Positions 56,852 through 64,000 of a stretch of 64,000 nt of DNA are shown here, in pieces. The position numbers and the translations under genes are program-made. Under the pieces are notes generated by a model that saw nothing but the letters and a program-made list of their open reading frames with translations, was not told the DNA's origin and searched no databases. Source of the stretch: Imhoffiella fuscus (GTDB lineage: Bacteria > Pseudomonadota > Gammaproteobacteria > Chromatiales > Chromatiaceae); assembly GCF_042682685.1 (NCBI RefSeq), contig NZ_JBHUHX010000010.1:67404-131403 (forward strand). Direction: 5' to 3'. Each line of letters begins with the position of its first letter. Positions within the stretch are counted from its first letter, which is position 1.

Positions 56852-58092
56852 GCCGCACCCCGCAGGATCTCCACCGGATGCACCCGCCCCGCGCGACGCG
56901 CCGGGAGATAGGCGGCGAGGATGCAGGACGCCATGGCGAAGGTCGTGGCCAGGGCGAATTGCTGCGCACCCCACCAGATCGGCAGAAAGACCTGCTCCGA
57001 GACGCCCGGCGGCTTGATCTGGACCTGCGACAGGGCGTGCATGAGACCGGCCCCCAGGGCCAAGCCGAAGAGGCTGCCGATCAGGCCGATGACGACCCCT
57101 TCGAACAGGAAGATGAGCCGCACGTCGCGGGCGTGAAAGCCCATGGATTTGAGGATCGCGATGTCGTGGGTCTTCTCCAGCACGATGGTCGAGAGGGTGT
57201 TGTAGATGCCGAAGGAGGCCACGATCAGGATCGCCGACACCACGCTGTACATGATGATGTTGCGCACCACCAGCACGCTGAGGATGTCCTCCGATGCCTC
57301 GACCCAGGAGACCGATTTGTCGCCGATGGCGGCCTCGATGCGTTGGGCGACGGTGCGCGCGGCATAGGCGTCGTCGAGCTGGATCAGGAAGCGATTGACC
57401 CGGTTGGGCCGCTCGAACATGACCTGCGCGCGCTTGAGCAGCGTAAAGGTCTGGGTCTCGTCGACCGATGCATTGCCGGTGCGAAAGAGACCGACCACCT
57501 TCATGGCGCGACTGGTGCCGCTCGCGGCCACCACGGTCAGGTTGCGGCCGAGCCCGAGGTTGAATTTCTCCGCCAGCCCGGTGCCGATGACGATCCCGTT
57601 GGGATTGACGTCGAGCGCGTCGAGCGAGCCCTCGACCATCTTGTCCTGGATGGTGGACACGGTCTTCATCGTCTTCGGCACGATGCCCGAAAGGGTGACG
57701 CCTTCCTCACGCCCGGCGAAGGTGAGCACGGCCGATCCGATCAGCACCGGAGCGACCCGCACGCCCGGAATCGCTTCGATCAGCGCGAGCTTCTCGCGGT
57801 AGCCGCGAATGCCGCGCGTCTCGGTCTGCGGCTTGAGGTTGCGGATCTTGACGGCCCCGTCGGCCCAGCGCCGCTCGGCCGGCTGGGTGCGGGGCCGGCG
57901 CACCTCGTCCGAGACGGTGATGTGCGGACTGTTGTCGACCAGCCGTTTGATGAAGTCCTGCTCGGAACCGCGCATCAGGGATGAGACGGCGAGAAAGAAG
58001 GCGACCCCGAGCACCACGCCGGTGAGCGAGACCAGCGTCTGACGCCGACGCCCGGTGAGATGGGTGAGTGCGACCTGAAGCTGGATGAGCAT
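56848..58092 (-). CDS. ABC transporter permease, MacB/FtsX family
   Basis: 414 residues: an N-terminal membrane helix (LVSLTGVVLGVAFFLAVSSL), a large periplasmic domain (~50-270, GSAVLTFAGREEGVTLSGIVP; VVGLFRTGNASVDETQTF) and three C-terminal helices (VVSAILIVASFGIYNTL, GVVIGLIGSLFGLALG, ALATTFAMASCILAAY). The order matches MacB/LolC-type mechanotransmission permeases. Its start shares bases with the adaptor stop (ATGATG/TGA overlap region 58090-58094). Confidence 0.9.
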   Translation of the reverse strand: MLIQLQVALTHLTGRRRQTLVSLTGVVLGVAFFLAVSSLMRGSEQDFIKRLVDNSPHITVSDEVRRPRTQPAERRWADGAVKIRNLKPQTETRGIRGYREKLALIEAIPGVRVAPVLIGSAVLTFAGREEGVTLSGIVPKTMKTVSTIQDKMVEGSLDALDVNPNGIVIGTGLAEKFNLGLGRNLTVVAASGTSRAMKVVGLFRTGNASVDETQTFTLLKRAQVMFERPNRVNRFLIQLDDAYAARTVAQRIEAAIGDKSVSWVEASEDILSVLVVRNIIMYSVVSAILIVASFGIYNTLSTIVLEKTHDIAILKSMGFHARDVRLIFLFEGVVIGLIGSLFGLALGAGLMHALSQVQIKPPGVSEQVFLPIWWGAQQFALATTFAMASCILAAYLPARRAGRVHPVEILRGAA

Positions 58093-59108
58093 CAGGGCTG
58101 AGATGCGGTGTCGGTTGGACGGATACGCGCGGCGGCGGCGTCGCGAAGGGCTTCGGAGGGCGTGGCGACAACCTGGGCATCCGGCGGCAAGCCGTCGAGG
58201 ATCTCGGTGCGCAACGCACCAACCACGCCGACGCGTACCGGCTGGCGATGCAGCCGGCCGTCCGCCACCAGCCAGAGGACGTCTTTCTGGATCGCGGTGG
58301 ACGGTACCAGCAAGGCATTCGGTCGCTCGGTCACGATCAGGTTGGCGTCGACCGTCATACCGATCCGCAGGCCCGCCGGATCGGCGAGCCGGATGCGGAC
58401 CCGAAAGGTGCGCGCGACCGGGTCGCCCTTGGGCGTGATCTGGCTGACCTCGCCATCGAACACCTGCTCCGGCAAGGCATCGGCATGCAGGACCACCTGC
58501 TGCCCGACGCGGACCCGAGGGATGTCCTCCTCGTCCACGTCGGCCGTGACCCGCAACGGCGCGCAACAGGAAAGATAGAACACCGCCTGACCCGCCGGAA
58601 TGAACTGCCCGACCTCGCCGTCGCGGCGGATGATGAGACCGTCGGCGGGCGCGGTGAGCGTCATGAAACCGCGTTGCGCCTTGGCCCGTCTCAACACGGC
58701 CTCGGCGGCCTCCAAGTCCGCACGCGCCTGATCGACCTCGATGGTGGCCACGACCTTGCGCTGCGCCAACTCCTGCATGCGCTCGAGATTCAGCCGAGCG
58801 AAGCGCGCCCTCGCTTCCAGCTCCTGCACCGTATTGGTCAGATCCGTGTCTTCGAGTCGGGCCAGGGTCTGTCCCTTGCCGACCTGGTCGCCCTCGTCGA
58901 CATTGAGTTCGACCAGATTGCCCGCCGCCCGCGAGGCGATCGGCAGCATAACCGTGGGCTCCACGCTGCCGGTCGCGTAGATCGCCTCGATGGCGGGACC
59001 GCGTGTCGGATGGACGACGGTGACGGCGACCGGGGTCTCGCGCCACCAGAGCCAGCCCCCGGCGGCCAACAGCACGCCCATGAGGATCAACGTCCACTTG
59101 CTGCGCAT
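58092..59108 (-). CDS. Periplasmic adaptor (membrane fusion protein)
   Basis: 338 residues. N-terminal anchor helix (LILMGVLLAAGGWLWW), lipoyl/hairpin domains (GNLVELNVDEGDQVGKGQTLARLEDTDL and the matching FMTLTAPADGLIIRRDGEVG), a beta-barrel (LRVTADVDEEDIPRVRVGQQVVL) and a membrane-proximal domain. The family links MacB-type transporters to an outer membrane channel. First gene of adaptor-permease-ATPase; no TolC homologue is in the window. ATG 59108 is chosen; GTG 59147 is also possible. Confidence 0.9.
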   Translation of the reverse strand: MRSKWTLILMGVLLAAGGWLWWRETPVAVTVVHPTRGPAIEAIYATGSVEPTVMLPIASRAAGNLVELNVDEGDQVGKGQTLARLEDTDLTNTVQELEARARFARLNLERMQELAQRKVVATIEVDQARADLEAAEAVLRRAKAQRGFMTLTAPADGLIIRRDGEVGQFIPAGQAVFYLSCCAPLRVTADVDEEDIPRVRVGQQVVLHADALPEQVFDGEVSQITPKGDPVARTFRVRIRLADPAGLRIGMTVDANLIVTERPNALLVPSTAIQKDVLWLVADGRLHRQPVRVGVVGALRTEILDGLPPDAQVVATPSEALRDAAAARIRPTDTASQP

Positions 59109-59684
59109 GATTGGATGATTCGGATGGATCGGCGGTATTCCTGGCACTGTCGTGCCCTGTCATCGCGCCACCTTGAGCCATTCGGCGAAATACCACAAGC
59201 GCGAAACGCCCGCGAACAGACGCCTCCCCGTCGCCCACCGCTCATCGACCAGGACCGCCGAGCTGCGCTCGCGCCGCTGGATCCAGGTCGGTTCCGGATG
59301 CGCCTTCTGTCCGTCGAACAGGGCCGCGCCACGGTTTTCCCCGCGACATCCTTGCTCCGGCTTCCTCGTACCGACCCTCGACCCGAGCCGCAGCGAGGGG
59401 CATTTCGGGTGGTACTCCAACGCCCTCTGGAGACATGCGGGATTGGGCAAACCGCTTGAACCGGCGCATCCCCTTCGGGTGCGCGATCGCGGCTAACGGC
59501 GGCTGTGTCCTATAGCATTCATCATGCTAAAGTTTCGAGGATCGCGGCCCTCCGCGCCGCTCTAAGCGCGCGTTCCGCGAAAGAATTTACCTACCATAGG
59601 TGCAGTGAAAGACGAACCGCATCGATCGCACAGGATGCTACGGGAGAGAATGTTTTCAGGCAGTCACCTTAGCGAGCTCCTCCC
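59109..59684. other. 576-bp divergent intergenic region
   Basis: Between the adaptor gene (minus) and the CBS gene (plus). Open frames on the minus strand at 59160-59469 have arginine-rich products without recognisable features or start signals. It probably holds the promoters of both divergent units. Confidence 0.4.
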
Positions 59685-60722
59685 ATGCAACCAATCGTCG
59701 ATCTGACGCTAGCCGACATCATGAGCCGGGATGTCCGGCATCTGCCGCCGGACGTCCCCCTCGCCGAGGCCGCCCGACAGATGGCCCAGGCACGGATCTC
59801 CTCGCTTCTGGTGCTGGACGGCACCACGCCGATCGGCATTCTCACCGAGCGCGATCTACTGCGCCTTCTGCACCAGCGAACGGATACGGCCACTCCCATT
59901 CGCGAGGTGATGAGCACCCCGGTCCTCACGGCCATCCAGGAGACCGACTTTGCAGCGGCCTACCATCTGGCGCTCAGCCATCGGATCCGCCATCTGGTGG
60001 TCATCGACGGGAACGGCCGCGCCGTCGGGATCGCCAGCGAGACCGACTTCCGCCACCATCTGGGGCTTCGCTCACTGCAGCAACTCGGGGATCTCACGAC
60101 CCTGATCGATCGGGATCTCCCCTTCCTGCCCCCGGAAGCCCCGCTGACGGAGGTTTTGGCTCTGATGGTACGCCAAGACGCGGCCTATGCCCTGGCGGTG
60201 GACGGGGGGCGCCCCCTGGGAATCCTCACCGAGCGGGACATCCCGCGCCTGCTGGCGCAGGGCGCCGACGCGGAACTCGCGGACGTCCGCTTGCGCGATG
60301 TCATGCAGACCCCAGTGCGCACCGTCTGCCAGAACACCCCGGTGCCCGAGGCGGCCCAGTCGATGCGGGAGCAGCAATTGCGCCAGCTCGCCGTGGTGGA
60401 CGCGGACGGACAGGTCATGGGCATGGTGACGCTGCAACGTCAATCTGCAGTCGGAGGCCGCCCAGCGCGAATCGGAACGCATCGCCCAGGCGACGCTGGA
60501 CTCCTTGACCGAGCACCTGGCCATTCTCGACGAGACCGGCAAGATCCTCTCCGTCAACCGCGCCTGGCGTACCTTCGCACAGTCCAACCCGCCGCTCAGC
60601 GCCAACGTCTGCGAGGGGGCCAATTATCTGAAGGTGTGCGAGCAGGCCTATGGCGCGGATTCGGAGGAGGGTCCCAACGTCGTCGCCGGAATGCGCGCCA
60701 TCCTGCAGGGCGAGCAGGATGA
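59685..60722 (+). CDS. CBS-domain array, 5' part of a frameshifted sensor kinase gene
   Basis: The first ~248 residues form four CBS motifs in two pairs (ADIMSRDVRHLPPDVPLAEAARQMAQARISSLLVLD; IREVMSTPVLTAIQETD; LRDVMQTPVRTVCQNTPVPEAAQSM). After QVMGMVTL (~60435) this frame turns into an Arg/Gly-rich non-homologous tail (residues ~249-345). The +1 frame resumes meaningful sequence at once (NLQSEAAQRESERIAQATLDSL), so an extra base near 60435 has split one gene. A product of this frame alone would be a CBS protein with an aberrant tail. Confidence 0.7.
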   Translation: MQPIVDLTLADIMSRDVRHLPPDVPLAEAARQMAQARISSLLVLDGTTPIGILTERDLLRLLHQRTDTATPIREVMSTPVLTAIQETDFAAAYHLALSHRIRHLVVIDGNGRAVGIASETDFRHHLGLRSLQQLGDLTTLIDRDLPFLPPEAPLTEVLALMVRQDAAYALAVDGGRPLGILTERDIPRLLAQGADAELADVRLRDVMQTPVRTVCQNTPVPEAAQSMREQQLRQLAVVDADGQVMGMVTLQRQSAVGGRPARIGTHRPGDAGLLDRAPGHSRRDRQDPLRQPRLAYLRTVQPAAQRQRLRGGQLSEGVRAGLWRGFGGGSQRRRRNARHPAGRAG

Positions 60723-62592
60723 GTTCACGCTGGAATATCCCTGCCACTCCCCCGACGAGCAACGCTGGTTCGCGATGCGTGTCACGCGTTTCGTCGGCTC
60801 AGGCCCCTCGCGTCTGGTGGTGGCGCATCTCGACATCACCGCGCGCCGATGCGCCGAAGAGGCCACCCGCCAGGCCAATCGGGAGCTGGATCTTCACCGT
60901 CACCACCTGGAAGATCTGGTGCGGGCGCGCACCGCCGAGCTGGAGAACGCCAACCGACACCTGCGCAAGAGCCAACGCGGCCTCAAGGCGTTGCTCGATC
61001 TGAGTCAGTTGGCCACCGGCCTGGATGAACCGGAGCTGTTGCAACGAGGCATGGACATGATCGAGGCCATCACGGACAGCGCCTGCGGCTATCTGCATAT
61101 GATCGACACGGACCAGGAGACGATCCAGCTCGCCATCTGGTCGACGCGCACCAGCGCGCAGTGCACGGCCGCCTACGATAACCACTATCCCCTGTCTCAG
61201 GCCGGTATCTGGTCCGATACCGTGCGCACCGGCAGGCCGGTGGTCCACAACAACTTCCAAAACCTATCGCAGCGCCGAGGTTACCCCGAAGGGCATACCC
61301 AGATGATCCGTTACCTGGGCGTCCCCATTTGGGAGAATGGGACGGTGCGCCTGCTGGTCGGGGTCGGCAACAAGGCGAGCGACTACGACGCGACCGACCT
61401 GCAGCAAATGGAACTGATCGCCGACAATCTCTGGCGCATCGTCGCACGCCGGCGCACCGAGGTCGCCCTGGCCGAGGCTAAGGAGGCTGCAGAGGTGGCC
61501 AACCGCGCCAAAAGCGCCTTCTTGGCCAACATGAGCCACGAGATCCGAACCCCCATGAACGCCATCGTCGGACTCAGCCATCTGCTGGAGCACGAGCTGT
61601 CGGACCCCAAGCCGCGCAACCAGATTGCCAAGATCATCACCGCCTCCGGGCATTTACTGAGCATCATCAACGACATCCTGGACCTATCCAAGATCGAGGC
61701 CGGTCAGTTGACCCTGGAGGAAAATCCCTTCTCGCTCGCCCAGGTCATCGACCACACCTTCAGCCTGCTGGGCGAGCGGGCGGCCGCCAAGGGGCTCACG
61801 CTCGGCTACAGCATCGATCCGGCCGTGTCCAGTCTACTGAAAGGCGATTTCCTGCGACTGGGGCAGATTCTCCTGAACTATGTCGCCAACGCCATCAAGT
61901 TCTCAGATCAGGGCCGCATCCAGCTCGACGCCCAGGTCGTCGCGGATAAAGACCAGCCACCGAGGCTGCACCTCGCAGTGCGAGACCAGGGCATCGGCCT
62001 GACGCCGAGTCAGTGCGCACGACTGTTCGAGCCATTCGTCCAGGCCGACGAATCGACCACGCGCCGCTATGGAGGAACCGGACTCGGACTGGCCATTTGC
62101 AAACGCCTGGCCAGCCTCATGGGCGGCGAGGTCGGGGTGGAGAGCGAACTCGGCTGCGGCAGCACCTTCTGGGTCAGCGTCCCCATGCAGGCGCTGTCGG
62201 AGACGGCCAGCCCGAAAGACATGCCGGCGCGCGACTATCGGGGGATCCGACTGCTGCTGGCGGAGGACGACCCGATCAATCAGGAAGTCGCCTGCGAGCT
62301 CTTGCGCCGCATGGAGGTCGAGGTGGAGGTGGCGGACGACGGACAGCAGGCGGTGCGAATCACTCCGCTCGACTGGCCCAAGGTGACACCACGCCTCGAC
62401 GTTCTGGAGACCCTGCTGGAGGAGGACGACACCCAGGCGGGGAATATCTGGCTCACCTCGCGCGACCTCTTCCAGGCCGCGCTCGGTGCGGAGACAGCCG
62501 TCTTGCTGGAGGACGCGATCCAGCGCTTCGACTACGATCAGGCGCTGCGGAGATTGCGTCAGGCCAGGGCAACGCTATCCCAGCAAGATTGA
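60505..62592 (+). CDS. PAS-GAF histidine kinase with degenerate receiver, 3' part of the split gene
   Basis: 695 residues from TTG 60505. PAS-like (~1-110), coiled linker, GAF (~165-310, LLDLSQLATGLDEPELLQRGMDMIEAI ... YLGVPIWENGTVRLLVGVGNK), HisKA AFLANMSHEIRTPMNAIVGLSH (phospho-His), and HATPase (YVANAIKFSDQG, VRDQGIGLTPSQCARLFEPFVQAD, GGTGLGLAICKRL). A receiver begins (GIRLLLAEDDPINQEVACELLRRM) but stops after ADDGQQAV and jumps to a different tail (DVLETLLEEDDTQAGNIWL), so the phospho-acceptor Asp and Lys are missing. Normal full length would start at the CBS gene. Confidence 0.8.
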   Translation: MTEHLAILDETGKILSVNRAWRTFAQSNPPLSANVCEGANYLKVCEQAYGADSEEGPNVVAGMRAILQGEQDEFTLEYPCHSPDEQRWFAMRVTRFVGSGPSRLVVAHLDITARRCAEEATRQANRELDLHRHHLEDLVRARTAELENANRHLRKSQRGLKALLDLSQLATGLDEPELLQRGMDMIEAITDSACGYLHMIDTDQETIQLAIWSTRTSAQCTAAYDNHYPLSQAGIWSDTVRTGRPVVHNNFQNLSQRRGYPEGHTQMIRYLGVPIWENGTVRLLVGVGNKASDYDATDLQQMELIADNLWRIVARRRTEVALAEAKEAAEVANRAKSAFLANMSHEIRTPMNAIVGLSHLLEHELSDPKPRNQIAKIITASGHLLSIINDILDLSKIEAGQLTLEENPFSLAQVIDHTFSLLGERAAAKGLTLGYSIDPAVSSLLKGDFLRLGQILLNYVANAIKFSDQGRIQLDAQVVADKDQPPRLHLAVRDQGIGLTPSQCARLFEPFVQADESTTRRYGGTGLGLAICKRLASLMGGEVGVESELGCGSTFWVSVPMQALSETASPKDMPARDYRGIRLLLAEDDPINQEVACELLRRMEVEVEVADDGQQAVRITPLDWPKVTPRLDVLETLLEEDDTQAGNIWLTSRDLFQAALGAETAVLLEDAIQRFDYDQALRRLRQARATLSQQD

Positions 62593-62692
62593 CTGACTGG
62601 GCAACGACAAACCGGGGGAATCGGGCAGATCACCGCTGAGGGGATCCGGTCGCGGTTACACTGCAAACACCCAAGCTGCGATAGGGTCCGAG

Positions 62693-63934
62693 ATGTTCGA
62701 AATTGCCGCTGCCTTCCTCGTGCTCACCGCCCTGCTGGCCTACCTGAACCAGCGCTTCATCGGTCTGCCCATCACCATCGGGGTGATGGCGGCCGCACTG
62801 CTGTTGTCCCTGGCCCTGATCGGACTGGACGCCGCTGGGATCGACTTCGGATTGAGGCAGTACGAGGAGTCGCTGCTACGCTCAATCGACTTCTCAACGG
62901 TGCTCATGCAGGGCATGTTGTCGCTACTGTTGTTCGCCGGGGCCTTGCACGTCGATTTGAGCGAGCTGCGCGCCTACCGCTGGCAGGTAGGGCTGTTGGC
63001 GGTGCTGTCCACACTGCTGTCCACCCTAGCGGTGGGCTTCGGGATCTGGCTTGCGCTGTCCTGGGTCGGGCTGGAGCTGCCGGTGGTGTTCTGCCTGTTG
63101 TTCGGTGCCTTGATCTCGCCAACGGACCCCATCGCAGTGATGGGCATCCTCAAGACCGCAGGCGCGCCGAAACAACTGGAGTTGGTGATCGCAGGCGAAT
63201 CGCTGTTCAACGATGGCGTCGGCGTCGTGATCTTCTCGCTGTTGCTGGGCATGCTGGCAAGCGGCACCATCCCGTCCGTTGGCGAGGGCTTGCTGATGCT
63301 GCTCCATGAAGCGGGGGGTGGCCTGCTGTTCGGCTTGGCGCTCGGCTATCTCACCTTTCGGCTGCTCAAGAGCCTGGACAGCTATCAGGTCGAGGTGTTG
63401 GTGACCCTGGCGGCGGTGACCGGCGGCTACGCGCTCGCCAATCGGCTGCAGGTGTCCGGGCCGCTGGCGATGGTGGTAACCGGACTGATGATCGGCAACG
63501 GCGGACGCCGGCTGGCCATGTCGGACACCACGCGACACTATATCGATCTGTTCTGGGAATTGATCGACGAGATTCTGAACGCCGTGCTATTCGTGCTGAT
63601 CGGCCTGGAGGTTCTTCTGGTGACCTTTACGACGAGCACACTGGCCGCCGCGATCTTGGCGATGGGCGTCACCCTGGCGGCCCGCGCACTCACGGTCGGT
63701 CTGCCGGTGGCCATGCTGCCTGGCGTGTTCAGGCTGCCCAAGGGCTCCGGCTGGGTGCTGACCTGGGGCGGGCTGCGCGGCGGCATCTCGGTCGCACTCG
63801 CCCTATCGCTGCCTCCGGGTCCCGGACGTGACATCGTGCTCGCACTGACCTATTGCATCGTCGTGTTCTCCATCCTCGGCCAGGGGCTGACGATCGGCTG
63901 GGTGGTACGCAAGGCCGTGACCAAGAAGCCCTAA
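62693..63934 (+). CDS. Sodium/proton antiporter, CPA1 (NhaP-like) family
   Basis: 413 residues, about twelve membrane helices. Ion-binding helices are visible in LLFGALISPTDPIAVMGILK and LVIAGESLFNDGVGVVIFSL (ND of CPA1 antiporters), with LTWGGLRGGISVALALSLP near the end. Likely exchanges Na+ or K+ for H+ across the inner membrane. It starts 100 bp after the kinase gene. Confidence 0.93.
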   Translation: MFEIAAAFLVLTALLAYLNQRFIGLPITIGVMAAALLLSLALIGLDAAGIDFGLRQYEESLLRSIDFSTVLMQGMLSLLLFAGALHVDLSELRAYRWQVGLLAVLSTLLSTLAVGFGIWLALSWVGLELPVVFCLLFGALISPTDPIAVMGILKTAGAPKQLELVIAGESLFNDGVGVVIFSLLLGMLASGTIPSVGEGLLMLLHEAGGGLLFGLALGYLTFRLLKSLDSYQVEVLVTLAAVTGGYALANRLQVSGPLAMVVTGLMIGNGGRRLAMSDTTRHYIDLFWELIDEILNAVLFVLIGLEVLLVTFTTSTLAAAILAMGVTLAARALTVGLPVAMLPGVFRLPKGSGWVLTWGGLRGGISVALALSLPPGPGRDIVLALTYCIVVFSILGQGLTIGWVVRKAVTKKP

Positions 63935-64000
63935 GAGGGTGTTTACAAAATAGGGTAAGCTGTCGCCTTCCTGCCCCGAATAGGAGCCGGCCCGATGGCC

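Noticed and set aside
59160..59469. Minus-strand frames between the adaptor and CBS genes
   Set aside because: Arginine-rich products without domains or ribosome sites; typical of GC-rich intergenic DNA.

Overview
The window is GC-rich DNA of a proteobacterium. The dapC-dapD-yffB-dapE order, minCDE, recR-ybaB-dnaX beside an SRP RNA gene, a type II secretion gspA/gspB pair, an exosortase-EpsI fusion and an H2-sensing hupTUV cluster together suggest a gammaproteobacterium of the purple sulfur type (Chromatiaceae-like). That placement is inference from gene content; no 16S gene is present.

Layout. 1-2.4 kb: end of an exopolysaccharide locus (flippase 3' end, exosortase). 2.5-6.1 kb: lysine/diaminopimelate operon. 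6.1-11.9 kb, minus strand: minE-minD-minC, a HIT protein, recR-ybaB-dnaX and the 4.5S SRP RNA. 12-14.5 kb: an exported coiled-coil protein and two lipoproteins. 14.5-18.5 kb: hupT-hupU-hupV, a regulatory [NiFe] hydrogenase with its histidine kinase. 18.6-25 kb: cysS, ppiB, mgtE, gspB and an exeA-type gspA. 25-27.2 kb: a small horizontally acquired insert (HipA-like kinase plus DUF3037 protein, with an apparent hsdS tail scar), bracketed by a ~300-bp direct duplication of the 5' end of exeA. 27.2-27.8 kb: tRNA-Lys, His, Arg and Pro. 28-29.4 kb: folD and a PGPGW membrane protein.

29.45-46.81 kb is a 17.3-kb integrated element. Its ends are a perfect 20-bp direct repeat that overlaps the 3' end (including CCA) of an intact tRNA-Ser(GGA). 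It carries a tyrosine integrase, a serine resolvase, three phage-type regulator-like proteins (AntA/AntB-like, BRO-N-like with an internal 17-aa repeat, KilA-N), an SF2 helicase interrupted by an in-frame amber codon, an AT-rich three-gene cassette (membrane protein, SAM methyltransferase, M24-fold protein) and a RepA-like AAA ATPase next to iteron-like repeats. No capsid, terminase or tail gene was seen, so it looks like a satellite or integrated plasmid-like island rather than a complete prophage. It is also rich in small repeats: 27-bp palindromes, nested MITE-like elements, resolvase-site-like clusters and duplicated gene leaders.

46.9-64 kb returns to chromosomal genes: a methyltransferase, malQ, a PAS/GAF/GGDEF/EAL protein, small exported proteins, a MacB/Lol-type ABC exporter with its adaptor and a ZIP metal transporter, a CBS-PAS-GAF-histidine kinase split by a frameshift with a collapsed receiver domain, and a Na+/H+ antiporter.

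All functional calls come from reading motifs by eye; no database search was run.
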